Source: Sulfitobacter sp.
GTDB taxonomy: Bacteria > Pseudomonadota > Alphaproteobacteria > Rhodobacterales > Rhodobacteraceae
Assembly: GCA_024636395.1 (NCBI GenBank)
Contig: JAGXHD010000002.1
Span: 1-8,818, forward strand
Length of the DNA stretch: 8,818 nucleotides
Reading direction: 5' to 3'
This document shows positions 1 to 5,587 of this stretch, piece by piece (positions within the stretch are counted from its first letter, which is position 1; every line of letters begins with the position of its first letter). The translations under genes and the position numbers were made by a program. The notes below the pieces were generated by a model. That model saw nothing but the letters and a program-made list of their open reading frames with translations, did no database searches and was not told the DNA's origin.

Positions 1-109
1 GGCACGCACGCTCGCTGGCGCGAACGTGTACATCGCCAACGCCGTCATCGCGACCTACGGCGAACAGGTCGTCGATACCTTCTATGTGAAGGACATGTTC
101 GGCCTAAAA
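1..109 (+). repeat. Left arm of inverted repeat (glnD codons 862-897)
   Basis: Bases 1-109 equal the reverse complement of 280-388 (position i pairs with 389-i). I checked base by base: 1-99 is a perfect match, with mismatches only at 100 (C versus T on the glnD sense strand) and 106 (A versus G), both silent third-codon changes, and the match ends after 109. The two arms flank a 170-bp spacer (110-279). The left limit is the window edge, so the arm may be longer. Confidence 0.97.
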
Positions 110-193
110 TACTACACAGAGAGCAAACAGCGCAGCCTTGAGCGGCGGCTGCGCGAAGCGATCGAAGAGGGCGTGGCCCGCGCGGACAGTTGA
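2..193 (+). pseudogene. glnD: Inverted partial copy of the glnD 3' end (true C-terminus of GlnD)
   Basis: Read from base 2, this stretch encodes 63 residues to a TGA at 191-193. The first 36 (ARTLAGANVY... to MFGLK) are identical to residues 862-897 of the - strand GlnD. The next 27, beginning YYTESKQRSLERRLREAIEE, are the classical end of the second ACT domain and C-terminal helix of GlnD, which the main - strand copy lacks. This is therefore the authentic 3' end of glnD lying in the wrong orientation relative to the body of the gene. It is open at the left edge of the window. It is not an independent gene: it is one arm plus part of the loop of a fold-back. Whether this exists in the cell or only in the assembly cannot be decided here. 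Confidence 0.88.
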
Positions 194-2970
194 CGGCGCT
201 GCACCGCACCATTTCCCTGATCCCGTGGTATCAGCTGCTCAACAGCCTGCTGTTCTGGCAGGCCGTCTGGTTTTTGTACTTTCAGGCCAAACATGTCCTT
301 CACATAGAAGGTATCGACGACCTGTTCGCCGTAGGTCGCGATGACGGCGTTGGCGATGTACACGTTCGCGCCAGCGAGCGTGCGTGCCAGATCGTAGAGC
401 AGGCCGGGGCGGTCGCGGGTGTCGACCTCGATGATTGTGTAGATCTCCGATCCCTCGTTGTCGAACGTGATGGAGGTCGGCACGCGGAAGGCCTTTTCGC
501 GCTTTTTGACCTTGTCCCGCGATTTGAGCGCATCGCGGGCCACAATTTCGCCGCGCAGCGTCTTTTCGATCATCTGGCGCAGGCGCGGCAATTTGGACGC
601 CTCATAGGCATTCCCTTCGCTGTCCTGGATCCAGAAGGCATCTGTGATGTACCCGTCTTTGGTGGTGTAGCTGCGGGCATCCACCACGTTTGCTCCCACA
701 AGTGCAAGCGCGCCGGCAAGGCGGGCAAAGATGCCGTGGTGGTCTTGCATCACGAAACTGGCACGGGTCGCGTCGCGGTCCTCGTCGGGGTGCAGGTCGA
801 TCTGGATGGCGGGCGGATCGATGTCGCGCAGCAGCTTGGCAAACGTCACATGGGCAGTGACATGCAGGCCCTGCCAATAGGGATCGTAGTGCCGGGCGGC
901 CTCGACTTTGAGTGCCTTCTTGGGCCATTCCGGCAGGGCGGCACGCAGGGCTTTTTTGGCCTCCTTGCCGCGGCTGGTGCGGTTGAGATCTTCCAGACCG
1001 GTCTCCAGCGCCCGCTTTGTCTGCCGGTAGAGTGCGCGGATCAGAACGGCCTTCCAGTTGTTCCACGTCGTCGGCCCCACGCCGCGAATGTCGCAGACCG
1101 TGAGTACGCACAGCAGATCGAGCCGTTTGACCGTTTGCACCGCTTTGGCAAAATCCCGCACGGTGCGTGGATCGGCGATATCGCGTTTTTGCGCCATGTC
1201 CGACAGCAGCAGATGGTAGCGGACCAGCCATTCCACCGTATCGACTTCGTCTTGCTTGAGCCCCAAACGCGGGCCGACCTTGCGTGCGATCTGAGCACCG
1301 AGAACCGAATGATCCTCCGGCCGCCCCTTGGCGATGTCATGCAGCAGCAGCGCAATATAAAGCACCTTGCGATTCACGCCGCGCTTGAGGATCGAAGACG
1401 CAACGGGCAGCTCTTCCTCCAGCTCGCTTTTCTCGATGCGGGCGAGGTTGGCGATGGTCTGGATGATGTGCTCGTCGACGGTATAGCTGTGGTACATGTT
1501 GAATTGCATCATCGCCACGATCGGCTCGAACTCGGGGATGAAGGCGGCCAGAACGCCCAATTCGTTCATACGGCGCAGCGCGCGCTCTGGATTGCCGTGT
1601 TTGAGCAGCAGATCGAGGAAGATCCGCTGGGCCTCGGGGTCATTGCGCAGCGTGTCGTCGATCAGGTGCAGGTTCGCCTTCACCCGGCGCATGGCGTCGG
1701 GGTGGATCAGCATACCGGTGCGCAGCGCCTCCTCGAACAGACGCAGCAGGTTGAGCGGATCGGCCAGAAAGGCCGCCTCGTCCTCGATGGCGATGCGGTT
1801 GTGCACCACAGTATAGCCGTCCTTGATCCGGGGTCTGCGGCGGAAGAGGCGCTCCAGCAACGGCTCTGATTTGACGTGCATATCCTCGAGCTTGGTCAGG
1901 AAGATGCGGGTCAGATCGCCCACGGCGGTGGCATGTCGGAAGTAGGCCTGCATAAATACCTCGACCGCCCGGCGACCGTTGCGGTCCTCGTACTTCATCG
2001 CATCGGCCACGCTCACTTGCATGTCGAACGTAAGCTGTTCGGTGGCCCGCTTGGTCAGCAGGTGCAGATGGCCGCGCACTGCCCAGAGGAAATTCTCGGC
2101 TTCCTTGAAGGTCTGGTATTCATCGGGGCGAAACACACCCGCCGCGACCAGATCGGCGGAATGCTCGACGCCGTGGATGTATTTGGCGATCCAGAACAGG
2201 GATTGCAGATCCCGCAACCCGCCCTTGCCCTCCTTGACGTTCGGCTCGACCACGTAGCGTTGGCCTTGCTTGATGTGGCGGCTGTCACGTTCGGCCAGTT
2301 TGGCCTCGATGAAGGCCCGGCCTGAGCCGGAGAAAAGGTCGCGTTTCAGAACCGTGTCCAGCTGTACCGCGAGCGCTCTGTCGCCGCCGACGTAGCGGTG
2401 CTCCAGCAGCGCAGTCTGGATCGTGAAATCCTCGCTGCCCAGTTGCACGCAATCGCGGATTGTCCGGCTAGAATGGCCGACCTTCAGCTTGAGATCCCAC
2501 AGGATATAAAGCATCGCTTCGATCACGCTGCTGGCCCAGGGGGTGATCTTGGCAGGCAGTAGAAACAATAAATCCACGTCCGAGAAGGGCGCCATCTCGC
2601 CACGCCCGTAGCCGCCGACGCCGATCACGCTCAGCGCGGGGGCGTTTTGCGGCGTGGGATGCAGATGGATGGTTGTTACCCGCAGGACGGACTTTACAAT
2701 GCCATCGGTCAGATAGGTGTAAGACGCGGTCATGGCCTGCGCGTCGAAGGGTGCTGCGGCAAACGCTGCTGCGATCGTGTTACGCCCCTTTGTCTGGGCT
2801 GCGCGCAAAATCTTTACAGTTGCCGCGCGCAGCCCGTTGGCCGAACTGTCACGCGCCGCCGCCTCGGCAATCTGGCGGTCGATCGTTTCTCCATCGTATA
2901 TGTCGGTCGCATCTGCACACAAACGCGGTGCAAGGACCGCGTCTGTGTGCGTTTCAACGGCGTTTGTCAC
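112..2970 (-). CDS. glnD: Bifunctional [protein-PII] uridylyltransferase / uridylyl-removing enzyme GlnD, aberrant C-terminus
   Basis: GlnD senses glutamine and uridylylates or deuridylylates PII proteins (GlnB/GlnK), setting glutamine synthetase and nitrogen-regulon activity in the cytoplasm. Domains visible: nucleotidyltransferase with GVGGYGRGEMAPFSDVDLL at residues 117-135 (the G-GR and SDxD active-site signature); the GlnD helical linker with VEPNVKEGKGGLRDLQ (241-256); an HD phosphohydrolase domain with VDEH (498-501) and LLHDIAKG (542-549), which carries UR activity; a first ACT domain (about 737-810, HHGIFARLAGALALVGANV); and a second ACT domain starting near 845 (DTRDRPGLLYDLARTLAGANV). 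The start is GTG at 2970, 8 bp after the lpoA stop, with only a weak Shine-Dalgarno, so translational coupling is likely. Authentic sequence ends at Lys897 (base 280). Residues 898-952 read through a fold-back junction and are antisense to the real glnD 3' end. The native protein, rebuilt from the + strand copy, would be 924 residues ending ...GVARADS. The assignment is very secure; the tail is not real GlnD sequence. Confidence 0.96.
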   Translation of the reverse strand: MTNAVETHTDAVLAPRLCADATDIYDGETIDRQIAEAAARDSSANGLRAATVKILRAAQTKGRNTIAAAFAAAPFDAQAMTASYTYLTDGIVKSVLRVTTIHLHPTPQNAPALSVIGVGGYGRGEMAPFSDVDLLFLLPAKITPWASSVIEAMLYILWDLKLKVGHSSRTIRDCVQLGSEDFTIQTALLEHRYVGGDRALAVQLDTVLKRDLFSGSGRAFIEAKLAERDSRHIKQGQRYVVEPNVKEGKGGLRDLQSLFWIAKYIHGVEHSADLVAAGVFRPDEYQTFKEAENFLWAVRGHLHLLTKRATEQLTFDMQVSVADAMKYEDRNGRRAVEVFMQAYFRHATAVGDLTRIFLTKLEDMHVKSEPLLERLFRRRPRIKDGYTVVHNRIAIEDEAAFLADPLNLLRLFEEALRTGMLIHPDAMRRVKANLHLIDDTLRNDPEAQRIFLDLLLKHGNPERALRRMNELGVLAAFIPEFEPIVAMMQFNMYHSYTVDEHIIQTIANLARIEKSELEEELPVASSILKRGVNRKVLYIALLLHDIAKGRPEDHSVLGAQIARKVGPRLGLKQDEVDTVEWLVRYHLLLSDMAQKRDIADPRTVRDFAKAVQTVKRLDLLCVLTVCDIRGVGPTTWNNWKAVLIRALYRQTKRALETGLEDLNRTSRGKEAKKALRAALPEWPKKALKVEAARHYDPYWQGLHVTAHVTFAKLLRDIDPPAIQIDLHPDEDRDATRASFVMQDHHGIFARLAGALALVGANVVDARSYTTKDGYITDAFWIQDSEGNAYEASKLPRLRQMIEKTLRGEIVARDALKSRDKVKKREKAFRVPTSITFDNEGSEIYTIIEVDTRDRPGLLYDLARTLAGANVYIANAVIATYGEQVVDTFYVKDMFGLKVQKPDGLPEQQAVEQLIPRDQGNGAVQRRQLSARATPSSIASRSRRSRLRCLLSV
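190..282 (+). pseudogene. 5' fragment of an MFS-type transporter gene (first transmembrane segment only)
   Basis: Directly overlapping the glnD stop (TTGA, TTG at 190-192 and TGA at 191-193) begins a frame encoding LTALHRTISLIPWY followed by SLLFWQAVWFLYFQ, a strongly hydrophobic helix. The 'IPWY...FWQA.WFLYFQ' pattern resembles the N-terminus and first membrane helix of major facilitator superfamily transporters; I recognise this by eye only. After about residue 31 the frame enters the reverse complement of glnD and loses transporter character, although it stays open to 1869. The natural gene would lie immediately downstream of glnD with overlapping stop and start, probably co-transcribed. 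Here only a stub survives. The TTG start is inferred from the overlap with the glnD stop; there is no strong Shine-Dalgarno. Confidence 0.6.
280..388 (-). repeat. Right arm of inverted repeat, inside the main glnD copy
   Basis: This is the reverse complement of bases 1-109 with 107 of 109 matches. It lies in frame in the - strand glnD and encodes residues 862-897. Its inner end (280) is the point where authentic glnD sequence stops and the MFS/GlnD-tail sequence begins, so it marks the fold-back junction. Confidence 0.97.
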
Positions 2971-2978
2971 AGCGCTGC

Positions 2979-4163
2979 TCAGAAACCCGCGCCGCCGAAG
3001 GCCTGTGGCGCCGCCTCGAGCAGGACGACCTGATTGTTGCGGATGGTTGCGACAGCGAGGCCCCGCTCGTTGGTGCCGTCGGCGCGCAGGCGGAAGATAC
3101 CGCTCGCACCGCGGAACCCGGCACCCTGCGTCAATGAAGCGCCGGTCAGCGCATTCGCTTTGCCGCTTTTCACGAGAGAGGCCACAGCAGCCACGCCGTC
3201 AAACGCAAGCCCTGCGATGTCGAGTGGGCGGTCACCGTAGGCGGCAGTATAGCGTGACGCGAAAGCAGCACTGGCGCCCGGATCCGGCAGGGCAAACCAT
3301 CCCCCCTGAACTCCGGGGATCGCGAGGGTCTGGGCGGGAATATCCCACCGGCTCAGGCCTAAATATTGGGTCGAGGCATTGCTGATACCGGCGCTGGGCA
3401 ACATATCGGCGAGCAGCGGCAGAGCTGTTGCAGAGTTGGCTGTCAGGAAGAGCGCATTCGCGTCCGACGCTTGAATGGCGGCCCGCACCCGTGGAATTGC
3501 GGCACGTACACCTTCTTGGCTCAATGCGTAGTCGACATCCCCTGAGAGGGTCGCGCCATTAGCTGAAATCGCGCGCTGGATCGCATTGCGTGCAAGTTGT
3601 CCGCCGATGTCATTGGCGTGCAAAACCACGATCCTGTCTTTTCCGGAGCGCTTTGCATAGCTGACCAGACGGTTTGCCGCCGTGTCGAATGTTGGCCCGA
3701 GCACGAAGACGTTGCCGCCCGCCACAGTGGTGTTGTTAGAGAACGACAGGACGTTCACACCCGATGCTGCGACCGCCACACCGGCCGCATTCGCGGCCTC
3801 GCCGTAGACCGGCCCGATGATGATCTTGGCGCCGTCGGACACAGCTTGCGCAGCGGCAGTCGCGGCCATGCTGGCCTGCCCGGCGGTGCCGTATACACGC
3901 AGATCAATCTGCACCCCGTCCAGATCCCTGATGGCAAGCCGCGCTGCGTTCTCAAGGTTGCGCGCAAGCAGATCATCCGAGGCAGAGCCACCGCGTGGAA
4001 CCAGCAAGGCCACGGCCACTGGGCCGCTCGCGTCAACCTTCGGCCCGGTTGAAGAGCCTATGCCGTTCATCATCGCCGGATCACATGCGGCGAGCAACAA
4101 GGCAAAAATAGGCAACATAAGCATCCGGAAGGGCTTTCGGATGGTGGATCGGATGGCAAACAT
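2979..4163 (-). CDS. LpoA-like penicillin-binding-protein activator lipoprotein (periplasmic-binding-protein fold)
   Basis: This is a predicted lipoprotein of 394 residues. The N-terminus has basic residues (R5, R9, K10, R13), a hydrophobic stretch (MLMLPIFALLLAA) and a lipobox L24-A25-A26-C27, followed by Asp28. The mature part has the look of a type 1 periplasmic binding protein (Peripla_BP_6/LpoA C-terminal family): VALLVPRGG near 51-59, KIIIGPVYGE (113-122), VLSFSNN (138-144) and RIVVLHAND near 177. In E. coli LpoA is an outer-membrane lipoprotein that activates PBP1A. Family support here comes from both fold and position, divergent to rsmI with yraN nearby, as in E. coli. At 394 residues it lacks the N-terminal TPR module of E. 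coli LpoA and corresponds only to the binding-protein-like half. The ATG at 4163 has a GGGGAG about 10 nt upstream. The stop is 8 bp from the glnD GTG, so the two probably form an operon. The fold is secure; PBP activation in this organism is inference, and an amino-acid ABC-type binding role is the alternative. Confidence 0.85.
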   Translation of the reverse strand: MFAIRSTIRKPFRMLMLPIFALLLAACDPAMMNGIGSSTGPKVDASGPVAVALLVPRGGSASDDLLARNLENAARLAIRDLDGVQIDLRVYGTAGQASMAATAAAQAVSDGAKIIIGPVYGEAANAAGVAVAASGVNVLSFSNNTTVAGGNVFVLGPTFDTAANRLVSYAKRSGKDRIVVLHANDIGGQLARNAIQRAISANGATLSGDVDYALSQEGVRAAIPRVRAAIQASDANALFLTANSATALPLLADMLPSAGISNASTQYLGLSRWDIPAQTLAIPGVQGGWFALPDPGASAAFASRYTAAYGDRPLDIAGLAFDGVAAVASLVKSGKANALTGASLTQGAGFRGASGIFRLRADGTNERGLAVATIRNNQVVLLEAAPQAFGGAGF

Positions 4164-4193
4164 GGTAGCGGTACTCCCCAGTAGTGGCGCCGA

Positions 4194-4205
4194 CGCAGGC
4201 CTGCG
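4194..4205. promoter_or_regulatory. 12-bp perfect palindrome in the divergent promoter region
   Basis: CGCAGGCCTGCG is self-complementary and sits almost centrally between the two divergent starts, 46 bp from the rsmI TTG and 31 bp from the lpoA ATG. It could be an operator, but in GC-rich DNA a 12-bp palindrome can arise by chance. I recognise no known regulator site. Confidence 0.25.
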
Positions 4206-4232
4206 CTTTAATTCCGGCGATCATATCGTGTC

Positions 4233-4243
4233 AAAGGGGAGGG
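4233..4243 (+). promoter_or_regulatory. Ribosome binding site deciding the TTG start of rsmI
   Basis: The purine run AAAGGGGAGGG ends 7 nt before the TTG at 4251. It supports the TTG as the true start. The next in-frame ATG (about 4401) would remove the conserved N-terminal FVGVPIGT and AEDTR motifs. Confidence 0.75.
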
Positions 4244-4250
4244 TCCAGCG

Positions 4251-5114
4251 TTGAATATCCATAAGCAGAAGTTAGCGCCCGGAATTACCTTTGTGGGGGT
4301 TCCCATAGGTACCGCGCGCGACATCACGCTGCGCGCTCTCGATGTGCTCGCCAGTGCGGATATTTTGGTTGCGGAAGATACACGCAGCTTGCTCAAGCTA
4401 ATGGATATACATGGTATTCCGCTCGACGGGCGCAAGATTTCGGCGCTGCACGATCACTCAAGTGCGGGCGCGGTGGAGCGGCTGATCAAGGCGGCGCAGG
4501 AAGGGAAATCCATTGCCTATGCCTCTGAAGCGGGGATGCCGCTTATTGCGGATCCGGGGTTTGAGCTATCGCGTGCGGCGGCGCTGGCCGGAGTGGGCTT
4601 GACCTGTGCACCCGGTCCCTCCGCCGTTCTGACAGCACTTGCGCTGGGCGGGCTGCCTACGGATGCCTTTCACTTCGCAGGCTTTCTGCCCAACGCCAAG
4701 GCGGCAAGGCTGAGCGTGCTGGAGGGGCTGCGGGAAGTTCGCGCGACCCTTGTGTTCTACGAATCGCCAAAGCGGCTCGGGGCGATGCTGCGCGATGCCG
4801 AGACCGCCTTGGGCAGCACGCGCCCGGCCGCTGTTTGCCGCGAACTAACTAAAAAATTCGAGGAAATCAGGCGCGGGACCCTGCAAGAACTGGCCGAGCA
4901 GTATGTTACGGCCAACCCCAAGGGGGAGATCGTCGTTCTGGTGGACCGTGGGGATTTACCAACCATTAACTCGGGTGACCTAGAAGAGAGCCTCAAGGGC
5001 GCCTTGAAGGAACTTTCGATGCGTGATGCTGTGGATTTGGTCGCGAAGGCCCACGCTCTGCCACGCAGGCAAGTGTATCAGGTTGCCCTTGATCTTAATT
5101 CGCAGAAAGGCTGA
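4251..5114 (+). CDS. rsmI: 16S rRNA (cytidine(1402)-2'-O)-methyltransferase RsmI
   Basis: RsmI uses S-adenosylmethionine to 2'-O-methylate C1402 in the decoding centre of 16S rRNA. At 287 residues it has the normal family length. Tetrapyrrole-methylase-fold motifs in order: ITFVGVPIGTARDIT (12-26), AEDTR (41-45), ASEAGMPLIADPGF (91-104), APGPSAVLTALALGGLPTD (120-138), GFLPNAKAARL (144-154), VFYESPKRL (168-176), CRELTKKFEEIRRG (196-209) and KGEIVVLVDRG (224-234). A C-terminal part (about 245-285, SMRDAVDLVAKAHALPRRQVY) matches the small helical domain found at the end of RsmI proteins. The usual SDAGTPL loop reads SEAGMPL, with D-to-E and T-to-M changes, noted separately. Translation starts at TTG with a strong Shine-Dalgarno. 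The gene is divergent from lpoA and 5 bp upstream of yraN, so those two are probably co-transcribed. Identity is very secure. Confidence 0.96.
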   Translation: MNIHKQKLAPGITFVGVPIGTARDITLRALDVLASADILVAEDTRSLLKLMDIHGIPLDGRKISALHDHSSAGAVERLIKAAQEGKSIAYASEAGMPLIADPGFELSRAAALAGVGLTCAPGPSAVLTALALGGLPTDAFHFAGFLPNAKAARLSVLEGLREVRATLVFYESPKRLGAMLRDAETALGSTRPAAVCRELTKKFEEIRRGTLQELAEQYVTANPKGEIVVLVDRGDLPTINSGDLEESLKGALKELSMRDAVDLVAKAHALPRRQVYQVALDLNSQKG

Positions 5115-5119
5115 TCCAG

Positions 5120-5506
5120 ATGACTGAGACCCTCTCCCAAAGGCGTGCCGACAGAGGGAGTATGGCGTTTCATGCTGGTATCGCTGCGGAAGGGCGGATC
5201 GCGCAGGACTACGAGCGCCGCGGCTTTATCATCGCACGACAAAGATGGCGCGGGAAATCCGGTGAGATTGATCTGATCGTTCGGGACGGGGACGGTCTGA
5301 TTTTTGTCGAGGTCAAGCAGAGCAGGGATTTTGAGAGTGCTGCCTCGGCGCTGAGCACGGCGCAAATGCGCCGCATCTGCCGGAGCGCGGAGGAATTTCT
5401 GGGCACGCAGCCGCGCGGTAGCCTGACTGAAATGCGCTTCGACGTGGCGCTGGTGAACGGGCGCGGAGAGACACAAATTATCGAAAATGCGTTTGGCCAT
5501 AGCTGA
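5120..5506 (+). CDS. yraN: UPF0102 family protein YraN (predicted endonuclease-like fold)
   Basis: This is a 128-residue protein of the UPF0102/YraN family. Visible signature: AAEGRIAQDYERRGF (22-36), RWRGKSGEIDLIVRDGD (42-58) and FVEVKQS (62-68), then a basic helix and a C-terminal EMRFDVALV (104-112). E24, D51, E64 and K66 form the PD-(D/E)XK-like pattern typical of the Holliday-junction-resolvase-like nuclease fold, so a nucleic-acid-processing role is suspected for the family, but a biochemical function is not firmly established. The ATG at 5120 lies 5 bp after the rsmI stop, with AAAGG (5106-5110) as Shine-Dalgarno inside the end of rsmI, which implies operon coupling. Met15 is a possible alternative start but lacks that RBS. 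The position next to rsmI and lpoA is the conserved one known from E. coli. Confidence 0.92.
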   Translation: MTETLSQRRADRGSMAFHAGIAAEGRIAQDYERRGFIIARQRWRGKSGEIDLIVRDGDGLIFVEVKQSRDFESAASALSTAQMRRICRSAEEFLGTQPRGSLTEMRFDVALVNGRGETQIIENAFGHS

Positions 5507-5587
5507 GTACGGCGTGTAGGCCGCGCAGAGGCCATTGCGCCGGGCGTCCCGCTTTGCCATCAAGATGGCAACAATAAGGATAGACCC
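5507..5587 (+). promoter_or_regulatory. yraN-gshB intergenic region / gshB leader
   Basis: This 81-bp gap holds an 18-bp palindrome (5554-5571) and the gshB Shine-Dalgarno AAGGA (5576-5580), 7 nt from the ATG. No T-run follows the hairpin, so it does not look like an intrinsic terminator. The gap is long enough for a separate gshB promoter, but I see no clear -35/-10 pair. Confidence 0.45.
5554..5571. promoter_or_regulatory. 18-bp perfect palindrome just upstream of the gshB ribosome binding site
   Basis: The sequence TTGCCATCAAGATGGCAA is fully self-complementary: as RNA a 7-bp stem with a CAAG loop, as DNA a dyad suited to a dimeric regulator. It ends 4 nt before AAGGA. It may be an operator or a leader hairpin affecting translation initiation. 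No known motif is recognised; function is inference. Confidence 0.4.

Larger units (their letters stand above)
4164..4250. promoter_or_regulatory. Divergent intergenic region between the lpoA-like gene and rsmI
   Basis: This 87-bp gap separates two divergent starts and must hold promoters for both lpoA-glnD (-) and rsmI-yraN (+), unless transcription comes from elsewhere. I cannot place -35/-10 boxes with confidence; TCATAT at 4221-4226 is a weak -10 candidate for rsmI. The gap also contains a 12-bp perfect palindrome at 4194-4205. Confidence 0.5.

Noticed and set aside
1..388. Inverted repeat as insertion-sequence or transposon ends
   Set aside because: The arms are coding glnD sequence, the spacer holds the glnD tail and a transporter start, and there is no transposase or target duplication.
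190..1869. A 559-codon open frame on the + strand, opposite glnD
   Set aside because: Its first 31 residues are the MFS stub; the rest is antisense to conserved glnD codons and resembles no protein. Long antisense frames are common in GC-rich DNA.
1876..2325. Further + strand open frame opposite glnD
   Set aside because: Antisense shadow of conserved GlnD linker codons, with no motif or ribosome binding site of its own.
2647..3385. Several overlapping + strand open frames spanning the glnD start and the lpoA end
   Set aside because: Three competing frames with arginine-rich, low-information translations, all antisense to glnD and lpoA.
3597..4254. Two + strand open frames opposite the lpoA-like gene, one running up to the rsmI start
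   Set aside because: Antisense shadows; the lipoprotein frame has a signal peptide, lipobox and family motifs.
5537..5571. Possible intrinsic terminator after yraN
   Set aside because: The hairpin at 5554-5571 is not followed by a T-run and sits beside the gshB ribosome binding site; a terminator is not supported.
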